Assembly (NCBI RefSeq): GCF_003627215.1
Contig: NZ_CP032677.1
Span: 1,369,501 to 1,433,500 of the forward strand
From: Pseudomonas sp. Leaf58
GTDB taxonomy: Bacteria > Pseudomonadota > Gammaproteobacteria > Pseudomonadales > Pseudomonadaceae
Reading direction: 5' to 3'
DNA length: 64,000 bases
Shown: positions 7,897 to 16,696 of the stretch, piece after piece
Position numbering within the stretch: position 1 is the stretch's first letter
Layout: every line of letters begins with the position of its first letter
Program-made: the position numbers and the translations under genes
Notes under the pieces: model-generated
Told to the model about the DNA's origin: nothing
The model's input: the letters and a program-made list of their open reading frames with translations, nothing else
The model's database searches: none

Positions 7897-9081
7897 TCAA
7901 CCTTTATTGCCGACCAGGCTATCCACCGCCGGCACCCGCGTGTCGCTTTCCATCTGCGCATCATGCTCCAGCTGGTGGCTGAAGCGCTCGAGCGACGCAT
8001 TGGCCGGCTGCGAGTCGCTGGCGAACACCGGCGGGCTTAACAGGTACGCCGATAACAGCCGGCTCAACGCCGCCAGGCTATCGATATGGGTGCGCTCGTA
8101 ACCATGGGTGGCATCGCAACCAAATGCCACCAGCGCCGTGCGAATATCGTGCCCCGCCGTCACCGCCGAATGGGCATCACTGAAGTAGTAGCGGAACAGG
8201 TCGCGGCGCACCGGCAGGTCGTGGTCGCCGGCCAGTTTCAACAAATGACGGGACAGGTGGTAGTCATAAGGCCCCGACGAATCCTGCATGGCCACGCTCA
8301 CCGCATGCTCGCTAGAAGCCTGCCCGGGCGCTACCGGGGCAATGTCGATGCCGACGAACTCACTGACGTCCCAGGGCAGGGCGCCAGCAGCGCCAGAGCC
8401 GGTTTCTTCGGTAATGGTGAACAGCGGGTGGCAGTCGATCAGGGGCTGGTGGCCACTTTCCACCACGGCTTTGAGCGCCGCCAGCAGGGCCGCTACGCCA
8501 GCCTTGTCGTCCAGGTGGCGGGCGCTGATGTGGCCGCTTTCGGTGAATTCGGGCAGCGGGTCGAAAGCGACGAAGTCACCAATGCTCACGCCCAGCGCCT
8601 CGCAGTCGGCGCGGGTAGCGCAGTAGGCGTCCAGGCGCACCTCGACGTGTTCCCAGCTAACTGGCATCTGGTCGATGGCGGTGTTGAAAGCATGCCCGCT
8701 GGCCATCAGCGGCAGCACGCTACCGCGGAACACGCCAGTGTCGGTGAATACGCTGACCCGGCTGCCCTCGGCGAAGCGGCTGGACCAACAGCCGACCGGT
8801 GCCAGGGCCAGGCGGCCGTTGTCCTGCAACTGGCGCACGCTGGCGCCGATGGTATCGAGGTGGGCGGACACGGCGCGGTCGGGGGAGGTTTGCCGGCCTT
8901 TGAGGGTGGCGCGGATAGTGCCACGACGGGTCAGTTCGAAGGGGATGCCCAGCTCGTCCAGGCGTTCGGCCACGTAGCGCACGATGGTGTCGGTGAAACC
9001 GGTGGGGCTAGGGATGGCGAGCATCTCCAGCAGCACGCGTTTGAGGTAGTCGAGATCGGGTTCGGGATGTCGGTCGGGCAT
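7897..9081 (-). CDS. M42-family metallopeptidase of the NAGGN osmoprotectant operon
   Basis: A 394-residue cytoplasmic zinc or cobalt aminopeptidase-like protein of family M42, the type encoded with N-acetylglutaminylglutamine amide synthesis genes. Metal and catalytic motifs are present in order: SAHLDTIGAS, HLDDKAGVAALL, ITEETGSGAAG, GIDIAP and a C-terminal His in YERTHIDSL. The ATG at 9081 is chosen because it has GAGGAG just upstream and begins at MPDRHPEPDLDYL; the longer open frame to 9258 reads through a REP element. It is the third gene of the minus-strand NAGGN operon, and its likely role is turnover or maturation of the dipeptide, by context only. Confidence 0.85.
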   Translation of the reverse strand: MPDRHPEPDLDYLKRVLLEMLAIPSPTGFTDTIVRYVAERLDELGIPFELTRRGTIRATLKGRQTSPDRAVSAHLDTIGASVRQLQDNGRLALAPVGCWSSRFAEGSRVSVFTDTGVFRGSVLPLMASGHAFNTAIDQMPVSWEHVEVRLDAYCATRADCEALGVSIGDFVAFDPLPEFTESGHISARHLDDKAGVAALLAALKAVVESGHQPLIDCHPLFTITEETGSGAAGALPWDVSEFVGIDIAPVAPGQASSEHAVSVAMQDSSGPYDYHLSRHLLKLAGDHDLPVRRDLFRYYFSDAHSAVTAGHDIRTALVAFGCDATHGYERTHIDSLAALSRLLSAYLLSPPVFASDSQPANASLERFSHQLEHDAQMESDTRVPAVDSLVGNKG

Positions 9082-9105
9082 GGGTGGCTCCTCTATGCCT
9101 GTGCA

Positions 9106-9181
9106 GGCCTCTTCGCGGCTGCAGCGCTTCCCGCAGGAACCGTGAGGCCCCGGTAGGGGCGGGTTTACCCGCGAAGAGGCC
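9106..9181. repeat. REP pair (inverted) inside the NAGGN operon gap
   Basis: GGCCTCTTCGCGG at 9106-9118 is mirrored by CCGCGAAGAGGCC at 9169-9181, with REP-type GGGGCGGGTTTACCC before the second arm. It occupies the 109-base gap between ngg and the peptidase gene, where it may reduce or stabilise expression across the junction. Confidence 0.8.
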
Positions 9182-9190
9182 GGTACTGGT

Positions 9191-10936
9191 TTACGCCAAA
9201 GGCCGGCTATGCGGAAACAGCAGGTCGATAAAGCGCTCGGCGGTCGGTTGCGGTTCATGGTTGGCCAACCCGGCGCGCTCGTTGGCCTCGATGATCACGT
9301 ACTCCGGCTGCCCGGCATCAGCGACCATGAAGTCCAGCCCCACCACCGGAATCTCCAGTGCCCGCGCCGCACGCACAGCGGCGTCGGCCAGCACCGGGTG
9401 CAGGCGTTCGGTCACGTCTTCCAGGGTGCCGCCGGTGTGCAGGTTGGCGGTGCGCCGCACAGCCAGGCGCTGGCCGGCGGGCAACACGTCGTCATAGCCA
9501 AAGCCCGCCGCACGCAAGGTGCGCTCGGTTTCATCGTCCAGCGGTATACGGCTTTCGCCAGCGGTGGCGGCTTGGCGCCGGCGGCTCTGGGCGTCGATCA
9601 GCTGGCGAATGCTGTGCGTGCCGTCGCCCAGCACCTGCGCTGGGTGCCGGATGGCAGCGGCCACCACTTCGTAGCCGATGACCACGATGCGCAGGTCATG
9701 CCCGGCATGGAAGCTTTCCAGCAACACACGGCTGTCGAACTGGCGGGCGTGCGCCACGGCGCGGGTGATGTCGTCGATACACGTGAGGTTCACTACCACC
9801 CCCTGGCCTTGCTCGCCATCGACCGGCTTGACCACCACCGCGCCATGCTCGTCGAGAAACGCCAAGTTGTCGTCGGCATTGCCGGCCAACTGCTGCGCCG
9901 GCACCCGCAGCCCAGCATGGTGCAGGGCATGTTGAGTCAGGCGCTTGTCCTGGCACAGGGTCATGGTCACCGCACTGGTCAGGTCGCTGAGCGATTCACG
10001 GCAGCGGATGCGGCGCCCGCCCAGGCTAAGGGTGAACAGGCCGCCCATGGCATCGTCCACCTGCACCTCAATGCCGCGGCGCAGGGCTTCGTCGACGATG
10101 ATGCGGGCGTACGGGTTGAGGTCGGCCTGCGGCCCAGGCCCCAGGAACAGCTGCTCGTTGATGCTGTTCTTGCGCTTGACCGCGAAGGTGGGCAGGTTGC
10201 GAAACCCCAGCTTCTGGTACAGGCGCTTGGCCTGGCGATTGTCGTGCAGCACCGACAGGTCGAGGTAGGCCAAACCGCGGCTCATGAAGTGCTCGATCAG
10301 GTGGCGCACCAGCACCTCACCGACACCGGGGCGAGTGCAATGCGGGTCCACCGCCAGGCACCACAGGCTGCTGCCGTGCTCCGGGTCGTCGAACGCCTTG
10401 GCGTGGTTCAGGCCCATGACGCTGCCGATCACCGCGCCGCTGTCTTCGTCTTCGGCCAGCCAGTACACCGGGCCACCCAGGTGCCGGGGGGTGAGCCGCT
10501 GCGCGTCGACCGGCAACATGCCGCGCGCTTGGTACAAGGTGTTGATCGCCTGCCAGTCGGCTGGGTTTTGCGCCCGGCGCACGCGGAAGCCGCGGAACAC
10601 CCGCTGCGCCGGGCGGTAGTCGGTGAACCACAGGCGCAGGGTGTCGGACGGGTCGAGAAACAGTTGCTGCGGGGCCTGGGCCAGCAGCTGTTGCGGCGCC
10701 GCCACATACAGGGCGATGTCACGCTCGCCGTGGCATTCGTCCAGCAGGTCTGCGGCCAGGCCGCCCGGGTTGGGGTAGGTGTGGCCGATCAGCAGCCGGC
10801 CCCAGCCGCAGTGCACGGCACGCGGCTGGTCGTGCGGTTGGCTGCCATCGCCGGCCAGGCGCGCCTGCAGGCGCTCGTAGGACGGTGCCTGACCGCGCAG
10901 CAGGCGCTGACCGTAAGCAATTTCGTGGGCTTTCAT
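9191..10936 (-). CDS. ngg: N-acetylglutaminylglutamine synthetase (GNAT + ATP-grasp)
   Basis: A 581-residue bifunctional enzyme that makes the dipeptide N-acetylglutaminylglutamine, precursor of the osmolyte NAGGN. The N-terminal half contains a GNAT acetyltransferase with the acetyl-CoA loop region HCTRPGVGEVLVRHL and the C-terminal motif RQAKRLYQKLGF. The C-terminal half is an ATP-grasp ligase of the glutathione-synthetase/cyanophycin type (VKPVDGEQGQGVVV; IIEANERAGLANHEPQPTAE). It starts three bases after the amidotransferase stop, indicating translational coupling. Homologues were characterised in Sinorhizobium and P. aeruginosa as osmotically induced; no promoter motif is evident here. 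Confidence 0.9.
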   Translation of the reverse strand: MKAHEIAYGQRLLRGQAPSYERLQARLAGDGSQPHDQPRAVHCGWGRLLIGHTYPNPGGLAADLLDECHGERDIALYVAAPQQLLAQAPQQLFLDPSDTLRLWFTDYRPAQRVFRGFRVRRAQNPADWQAINTLYQARGMLPVDAQRLTPRHLGGPVYWLAEDEDSGAVIGSVMGLNHAKAFDDPEHGSSLWCLAVDPHCTRPGVGEVLVRHLIEHFMSRGLAYLDLSVLHDNRQAKRLYQKLGFRNLPTFAVKRKNSINEQLFLGPGPQADLNPYARIIVDEALRRGIEVQVDDAMGGLFTLSLGGRRIRCRESLSDLTSAVTMTLCQDKRLTQHALHHAGLRVPAQQLAGNADDNLAFLDEHGAVVVKPVDGEQGQGVVVNLTCIDDITRAVAHARQFDSRVLLESFHAGHDLRIVVIGYEVVAAAIRHPAQVLGDGTHSIRQLIDAQSRRRQAATAGESRIPLDDETERTLRAAGFGYDDVLPAGQRLAVRRTANLHTGGTLEDVTERLHPVLADAAVRAARALEIPVVGLDFMVADAGQPEYVIIEANERAGLANHEPQPTAERFIDLLFPHSRPLA

Positions 10937-10939
10937 GGG

Positions 10940-12727
10940 TCAGATTCCTTGTTCGCTCAGCCACAGGTTCAGCGCCGCCAACTGCCACAGCTTGGAGCCG
11001 CGCAGCGGCGTCAGCTGGCCGTGCGGGTTGCTTAGCAGGCGGTCGAGCATGGCTGGGTTGAACAGCCCGCGGTCCTGGCTAGGGTCGGTCAGCAGCTCGC
11101 GCACCCAGCCCAGCGTGGCACCTTCCAAGTGCTTCAGGCCCGGCACTGGGAAGTAGCCTTTCTTGCGGTCGATCACCTCATGCGGGATCACCCGCCGCGC
11201 CGCCTGCTTGAGCACCTGCTTGCCGCCGTCGGGCAGTTTGAAGCGCGCCGGAATGCGCGCCGACAGTTCCACCAGGCGGTAGTCGAGGAACGGCGTGCGC
11301 GCCTCCAGGCCCCAGGCCATGGTCATGTTGTCCACCCGTTTGACCGGGTCGTCCACCAGCATCACCGTGCTGTCCAGGCGCAGGGCTTTGTCCACCGCAT
11401 CGGTGGCACCGGGGCGGGCGAAGTGCTCGCGCACGAAGTCGCCGGCCGCGTCGTTTTCCAGCAGCCAGGGCGCCTGCACGGTGTCGCGGTATTCGCCGTG
11501 GCTGCGGTCGAAGAACGCGTCACGGTAGGCGGCATAGGCATCGTCGGCGCCATTCACTTGCGGGTACCAGTGGTAGCCGGCGAACAGTTCATCGGCACCC
11601 TGGCCGCTCTGCACGCCTTTGCAGTGCTTGGCCACTTCCCGCGACAGCAGGTAGAAGGCAATGCAGTCATGGCTGACCATCGGCTCGCTCATGGCGCGGA
11701 AGGCGGCCGGCAGCTGGTCGATGATCTCGTGTTCGGCAATGCGCAGCTGATGGTGGCGGGTGCCGTAGTGCTTGGCGATCAGGTCGGAATACTGGAACTC
11801 GTCGCCGCGCTCGCCGCCGGCATCTTCAAAGCCGATGGAGAAGGTCGACAGGTCGTCCACGCCCACTTCGCGCAGCAGGCCGACCAGCAGGCTGGAATCG
11901 ACCCCGCCGGACAGCAGCACACCGACGTCGACGGCAGCCCGTTGGCGGATGGCCACGGCGTCACGGGTGGCGTCGAGCACGCGGCTGGTCCAGCCTTCCA
12001 GGTCCAGCTCACGCTCATCGGCGTGGGCACCGTAGCGCAGCTGCCACCAGGTCTGGCGTTCCACTTCGCCGTGGCGGTCGATGCGCATCCAGGTGCCAGG
12101 CTCCAGCTTCTGCACGTTGGCCAACAGGGTGCGTGGCGCCGGCACCACAGCGTGGAAGTTCAAGTAGTGGTTGAGCGCTACCGGGTCGAGCATCGGGTCG
12201 ATATCGCCGCCCTTGAGCAGCGCCGGCAAGGTCGAGGCAAAGCGCAGGCGCTCGCCGTTGCGCGATAGATAAAGGGGTTTGACGCCGAGGCGGTCGCGGG
12301 CCAGGAACAAGCGCTGGTTGTCGCGCTCCCAGATGGCCAGGGCGAACATGCCGTTGAGCTTGGGCAGCAAGGCCGCGCCCCAGGCGTGGTAGCCCTTGAG
12401 CAGCACTTCGGTATCGCCGTCGGACCAAAAGTTGTAGCCCAAGGCCTGCAACTCCTGGCGCAGTTCGGGGAAGTTGTAGACGGCGCCGTTGAACGCCAGC
12501 GACAGGCCCAGGGTGTTGTCGACCATCGGCTGTGCCGAGCCGTCGGACAGGTCCATGATTTTAAGGCGCCGGTGGCCGAGGGCAATCGGGCCTTGGCTAT
12601 AGAAGCCCCAGGCATCTGGGCCGCGGGGCGCCAGGTGATGGGTGATGCGCTCTACCGCAGCCAGGTCGGCTGGGCGAGGGGCTTGGTCGACGGGGGTGAA
12701 ACGTAACTCTCCTGCTAATCCGCACAT
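10940..12727 (-). CDS. asnO: N-acetylglutaminylglutamine amidotransferase (AsnB-like)
   Basis: A 595-residue asparagine-synthetase-like amidotransferase that converts the NAGG dipeptide to its amide NAGGN using glutamine and ATP. The N-terminal nucleophile Cys2 follows directly after Met (MCGLAGE), and glutaminase motifs RGPDAWG and FNGAVYNF follow. The synthetase domain carries the PP-loop LLSGGVDSSLLVG near residue 270 and QGADELFAGY. TAAGGA lies just before the ATG. It is the first gene of the minus-strand operon asnO-ngg-peptidase, so its 5' region (12728-12858) should hold the osmotic promoter, though no consensus was recognised. General asparagine synthetase is the alternative, but the neighbours argue for NAGGN. 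Confidence 0.9.
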   Translation of the reverse strand: MCGLAGELRFTPVDQAPRPADLAAVERITHHLAPRGPDAWGFYSQGPIALGHRRLKIMDLSDGSAQPMVDNTLGLSLAFNGAVYNFPELRQELQALGYNFWSDGDTEVLLKGYHAWGAALLPKLNGMFALAIWERDNQRLFLARDRLGVKPLYLSRNGERLRFASTLPALLKGGDIDPMLDPVALNHYLNFHAVVPAPRTLLANVQKLEPGTWMRIDRHGEVERQTWWQLRYGAHADERELDLEGWTSRVLDATRDAVAIRQRAAVDVGVLLSGGVDSSLLVGLLREVGVDDLSTFSIGFEDAGGERGDEFQYSDLIAKHYGTRHHQLRIAEHEIIDQLPAAFRAMSEPMVSHDCIAFYLLSREVAKHCKGVQSGQGADELFAGYHWYPQVNGADDAYAAYRDAFFDRSHGEYRDTVQAPWLLENDAAGDFVREHFARPGATDAVDKALRLDSTVMLVDDPVKRVDNMTMAWGLEARTPFLDYRLVELSARIPARFKLPDGGKQVLKQAARRVIPHEVIDRKKGYFPVPGLKHLEGATLGWVRELLTDPSQDRGLFNPAMLDRLLSNPHGQLTPLRGSKLWQLAALNLWLSEQGI

Positions 12728-12831
12728 AGGTCCTTACCGGTTTTTCCGTTGGGGAGGGAGTGCCCCGGATTAGGGCACCTTAAGGAACTGACCTAGGTGC
12801 TTTGTGAGAGTTTTAGAACATTCTGTTATAT

Positions 12832-12850
12832 GGGGCTGCACAGCAGCCCC
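12832..12850. terminator. Hairpin downstream of mnmC
   Basis: GGGGCTGC (12832-12839), ACA loop and GCAGCCCC (12843-12850) form a perfect 8-bp stem nine bases past the mnmC stop. No T-run follows, so termination would be imperfect. Confidence 0.5.
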
Positions 12851-12858
12851 TGGCCCTA

Positions 12859-14838
12859 TCACTTGCCGCGGATCAACTTGCGCAAGGCAAAGCGGTTGGG
12901 ATGACAAGCCTCCGCCACCGCGCGCGGCAGTGGCAGGGGTTCCCCGCACACCCAGGCCGCCACCAGCTCGCCACTCAACGGCGCCGTAATCAACCCGCGC
13001 GAGCCATGCCCAGTGTTCACATACAACCCACCCAGCCAAGGGCAGGCCACCTCTGGCACCTGCCGGGCATCGCGGCCCAGCACGGCATAGGCCTCGGCGA
13101 ACACCTGCGCATCCGCCAGCGGCCCGACAATCGGTAAGTAATCCGGGCTGGTGCAACGGAACGCGGCACGCCCTTGTAACTGCGCTGCATCCAGCTCGGC
13201 AGCGCCCAGGCGCTGGGCCAAATCAGCGGATATCTCATCCAGTAACGTCAGGTTGCCCTGGTGCTCGGCGGCTGTCGGCGCCAGGTCTTCGCTGTGGAAG
13301 TCGAAGCTCGCGCCCAGGGTATGTTCACCCTCGCGCGGCGGTGCCACATAGCCCTCGGCGCACACCACCGTGCGTAGCGCGCGGCTGCTGGCAGTGGCTG
13401 GCAGGCGGGTAATCTGCCCGCGAATACGTTTGAGCGGCAACGGCGCACAAGGCGCGAAGCGTCGCACCTCGGCGGCGCCGGCCAGGATCACCACTGGCGC
13501 ACTGGCCAGCAGGCGCTCGCCAGCCCAGGCCTGCCACTGGTCATCTAGCTTGCGCAGTTCCAGCACTTCCTGGTGGGTCACCAAGCGAATGCCCGGGTGC
13601 TGCAGCTGCTGCTGGCACAGCGCTGGCGGGTGTACCCAACCGCCTTCAGGGTAAAACAGCCCGCCGGCCGGCAACGCCACCCCAGCCATGGCTTCAGCCT
13701 CGGCGCGTTCCAGCCAATGCAAGAGGTTGCGGTCGAAGGCGGCGGCCAGCTTGCCCTGGCGCTCGGCCTCCTTGCTGTCGAAGGCCAGCTGCAACACGCC
13801 GCAGGCATCCCAGTCACGACCACGCTGCAGGCGTTCGAGCTGGCGCCGGGTATAGCCGAAGCCGGACAGGATCATTTGCGACAGCGCTGTACCATGAGCG
13901 GACAACTTGAGGTACAGCACGCCTTGCGGGTTACCCGAAGCTTCACGGGCCGGGGCATCGTGGCGTTCCAGCACGGTCACCTGCCAGCCACGCCGGGCCA
14001 GGCTGGCGGCGCTGCAGCTGCCGGCGAGCCCCGCACCTATCACCAACGCCGCACGCGGCCCTGGCGCGGCAGCTGGGCGCGCGTACCAAGGCGTATTGGG
14101 GCTGGGCACGGGGCCGACGTAGGGGCCGCTCATCACTTCCCACTTTTTGCCGATGCCCGGCACCTTTTTCATGGCGAAGCCGGCGTCGACCAAGCTGCGG
14201 CGTACCCAGCCGGTGGTGGTGAAAGTGCCCAGGACCGTGGCGTGCTCGCCAGCGGCAGGGTGCGACAACCGCGCCAGCTGCGCGAACAGCTCCGGGGTCC
14301 ACATGTCGGGGTTCTTGGCCGGGGCGAAGCCGTCGAGGAACCACACATCGATCTGCGCATCCAGCTGCGGCAGCTGTTCCAGTGCATCACCGATCAACAG
14401 GGTGAGGGTGACCCGGCCATTGGCGAAGGTGAACTGCTGAAAGCCGGGGTGCACGGCTACGTACTGCTCCAGCAGGGGCTCGGTATAGGCAGCCAGTTCA
14501 GGCCACAGGCGCACGGCGCGGGCCATGTCATCGTGGCTGAGTGGGTACTTTTCGACACTGATGAAGTGCAGGCGCGCGTCGCTGTGCGCGTGCTGGTCAA
14601 ACAGCTGCCAGGCGCAGAAAAAGTTCATCCCCGTGCCAAAGCCGGTTTCGCCGATCACCAGGCAGCCGTGCGGCACCAGGTTGGCAAAGCGCTCGGCCAG
14701 GCGGGTTTGGCCGAGGAACACGTGTTTGGTTTCTTCGATACCTTCGTTGACGGCGAAATAGACGTCGTCGTACTGCCGCGAATGGGGGCGGCCGTGGTCG
14801 TCCCAGTCGATCTGGGCATGCTGGAGAAGGGTGGACAT
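12859..14838 (-). CDS. mnmC: Bifunctional tRNA mnm5s2U34 biosynthesis enzyme MnmC
   Basis: A 659-residue enzyme performing the last two steps of 5-methylaminomethyl-2-thiouridine formation at the tRNA wobble position. The N-terminal domain is an SAM methyltransferase (GETGFGTGMNFFCAW, then DVWFLDGFAPAKNPDMW). From about residue 264 an FAD oxidoreductase follows (VIGAGLAGSCSAASLARRG), ending with the FAD-binding NTGHGSRGLITAPL. The ATG at 14838 is chosen because the conserved start MSTLLQHAQIDWDDHG begins there; the frame is open further upstream but with no domain content. It diverges from pap, 127 bases apart. Confidence 0.93.
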   Translation of the reverse strand: MSTLLQHAQIDWDDHGRPHSRQYDDVYFAVNEGIEETKHVFLGQTRLAERFANLVPHGCLVIGETGFGTGMNFFCAWQLFDQHAHSDARLHFISVEKYPLSHDDMARAVRLWPELAAYTEPLLEQYVAVHPGFQQFTFANGRVTLTLLIGDALEQLPQLDAQIDVWFLDGFAPAKNPDMWTPELFAQLARLSHPAAGEHATVLGTFTTTGWVRRSLVDAGFAMKKVPGIGKKWEVMSGPYVGPVPSPNTPWYARPAAAPGPRAALVIGAGLAGSCSAASLARRGWQVTVLERHDAPAREASGNPQGVLYLKLSAHGTALSQMILSGFGYTRRQLERLQRGRDWDACGVLQLAFDSKEAERQGKLAAAFDRNLLHWLERAEAEAMAGVALPAGGLFYPEGGWVHPPALCQQQLQHPGIRLVTHQEVLELRKLDDQWQAWAGERLLASAPVVILAGAAEVRRFAPCAPLPLKRIRGQITRLPATASSRALRTVVCAEGYVAPPREGEHTLGASFDFHSEDLAPTAAEHQGNLTLLDEISADLAQRLGAAELDAAQLQGRAAFRCTSPDYLPIVGPLADAQVFAEAYAVLGRDARQVPEVACPWLGGLYVNTGHGSRGLITAPLSGELVAAWVCGEPLPLPRAVAEACHPNRFALRKLIRGK

Positions 14839-14965
14839 GGTGGGCTCGGTTGCAGCGGATTGGCCGATTTTATGCCATCCGCAAGGTTTGCGCAGGTTGT
14901 GCGGCACGCTTCGCGGGTAATACGCAAATCCGCTAGTCTTGGTTATCCATTGAAGGAGCCAATGC

Positions 14966-16459
14966 ATGTTCGAATCCGCCGAAATCGGCCACAGCATCGA
15001 CAAGGAGGCTTACGACGCCGAGGTACCCGCTTTACGCGAGGCCCTGCTCGAAGCCCAGTACGAACTCAAGCAGCAGGCGCGCTTCCCGGTGATCGTGTTG
15101 ATCAACGGCATCGAGGGCGCCGGCAAGGGTGAGACGGTAAAACTGCTCAACGAGTGGATGGACCCGCGCATGATCGACGTGCTCACGTTCGACCAGCAGA
15201 CCGACGAAGAGCTGGCCCGCCCGCCCGCCTGGCGCTACTGGCGGGCCCTGCCACCCAAGGGGCGCATGGGCGTGTTCTTCGGCAACTGGTACAGCCAGAT
15301 GCTGCAGGGGCGGGTGCATGGGGTGTTCAAGGATGCGGTGCTCGACCAAGCCATCACTGGCGCCGAACGCCTGGAGCAGATGCTGTGCGACGAAGGCGCG
15401 CTGATCATCAAATTTTGGTTTCACCTGTCCAAGAAGCAGATGAAGGCGCGGCTGAAGTCGCTCAAGGACGACCCGCTGCACAGCTGGAAGATCAGCCCAC
15501 TGGACTGGCAGCAATCGCAAACCTACGACCGTTTCGTGCGCTTTGGCGAGCGCGTGTTACGCCGCACCAGCCGCGACTATGCGCCGTGGCATGTCATCGA
15601 GGGCGTCGACCCCAACTACCGCAGCCTGGCGGTGGGGCGCATTTTGCTCGAAAGCCTGCAGGCAGCGCTGGCCAACAACCCCAAGGGCAAGCACCAGGGC
15701 AACGTCGCCCCGTTGGGCCGCAGCATCGACCAGCGCAGCCTGATCGGCGCCCTGGATATGACCCTGCGCCTGGACAAGGCCGACTACCAGGAACAACTGG
15801 TCACCGAACAGGCCCGCCTGGCCGGCCTGTTGCGCGACAAGCGCATGCGTCGGCATGCGCTGGTGGCGGTGTTCGAAGGCAACGACGCTGCCGGCAAAGG
15901 CGGTGCCATCCGCCGCGTGGCGGCGGCGTTGGACCCGCGCCAGTACCGCATCGTGCCGATTGCCGCGCCCACTGAAGAAGAGCGCGCTCAGCCTTACCTG
16001 TGGCGGTTCTGGCGGCACATTCCAGCGCGCGGCAAGTTCACCATCTTCGACCGCTCCTGGTATGGCCGGGTACTGGTGGAGCGGGTGGAAGGCTTCTGCA
16101 GCCCGGCCGACTGGATGCGTGCCTACAGCGAAATCAACGACTTCGAAGAGCAACTGGTGAACGCCGGTGTGGTGGTGGTCAAGTTCTGGTTGGCGATTGA
16201 CCAACAGACCCAGCTGGAGCGCTTCGAAGAGCGCGAGCAGATCCCGTTCAAGCGCTACAAGATCACCGAGGATGATTGGCGCAACCGCGACAAATGGGAT
16301 GACTATACCCAAGCGGTGGGCGACATGGTCGACCGCACCAGCAGCGAAATTGCGCCGTGGACGCTGGTTGAGGCCAACGACAAGCGCTGGGCGCGGGTGA
16401 AGGTGTTGCGCACCATCAACCAGGCGCTTGAGGCGGCGTTTGCCAAGGACAAGCGGTAA
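14966..16459 (+). CDS. pap: Polyphosphate:AMP phosphotransferase (two-domain PPK2, PAP)
   Basis: A 497-residue cytoplasmic enzyme that phosphorylates AMP to ADP using polyphosphate. It has two tandem PPK2 domains, as in known PAP proteins: Walker A motifs at residues 47-56 (NGIEGAGKGE) and about 304-315 (EGNDAAGKGGAI), each followed by WRYWRALPPKG or WRFWRHIPARG. Lid and Walker B segment FDRSWYGRVLVERVEGF marks the C-terminal domain, the catalytic half in characterised PAPs. GAAGGAG lies upstream of the ATG. The N-terminal copy has GNWYSQML in place of DRSWY, suggesting it is non-catalytic. Monocistronic; a REP pair follows. Confidence 0.9.
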   Translation: MFESAEIGHSIDKEAYDAEVPALREALLEAQYELKQQARFPVIVLINGIEGAGKGETVKLLNEWMDPRMIDVLTFDQQTDEELARPPAWRYWRALPPKGRMGVFFGNWYSQMLQGRVHGVFKDAVLDQAITGAERLEQMLCDEGALIIKFWFHLSKKQMKARLKSLKDDPLHSWKISPLDWQQSQTYDRFVRFGERVLRRTSRDYAPWHVIEGVDPNYRSLAVGRILLESLQAALANNPKGKHQGNVAPLGRSIDQRSLIGALDMTLRLDKADYQEQLVTEQARLAGLLRDKRMRRHALVAVFEGNDAAGKGGAIRRVAAALDPRQYRIVPIAAPTEEERAQPYLWRFWRHIPARGKFTIFDRSWYGRVLVERVEGFCSPADWMRAYSEINDFEEQLVNAGVVVVKFWLAIDQQTQLERFEEREQIPFKRYKITEDDWRNRDKWDDYTQAVGDMVDRTSSEIAPWTLVEANDKRWARVKVLRTINQALEAAFAKDKR

Positions 16460-16468
16460 ACCTTTGCA

Positions 16469-16560
16469 GCCCTATCGCCGGCAAGCCAACTCCCACAGAA
16501 ATATCACTGCCTCGAGACCTGTGCAGTACCTGTAGGAGCGGGCTTGCCGGCGATAGGGCC
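16469..16560. repeat. REP pair between pap and the EamA permease gene
   Basis: GCCCTATCGCCGGCAAGCC at about 16469-16487 is mirrored by GGCTTGCCGGCGATAGGGC ending at about 16559. These arms are of the second REP variant in this genome (GCCGGCTTGCCGGCGAT). Confidence 0.8.
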
Positions 16561-16696
16561 AGTACAGGCAGTACACCTGCCAAGCCATGCCACGGAAGAA
16601 TGACCTGATGAATTCTTTTCGCGGCACTCGCCGCCGTCCCCGCCCTCCAAGCCCGTAGAATTCAACCACCCCACCACGGGCTCGAGCGAGGATTTT

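Noticed and set aside
9209..11035. A 608-codon plus-strand open frame opposite ngg
   Set aside because: Antisense shadow; the product is low-complexity (Gln, His, Val, Arg) with no motif, while ngg is clear on the other strand.
13573..15132. A 519-codon plus-strand open frame over mnmC and the pap start
   Set aside because: Antisense to mnmC and overlaps the promoter region of pap; no family resemblance.
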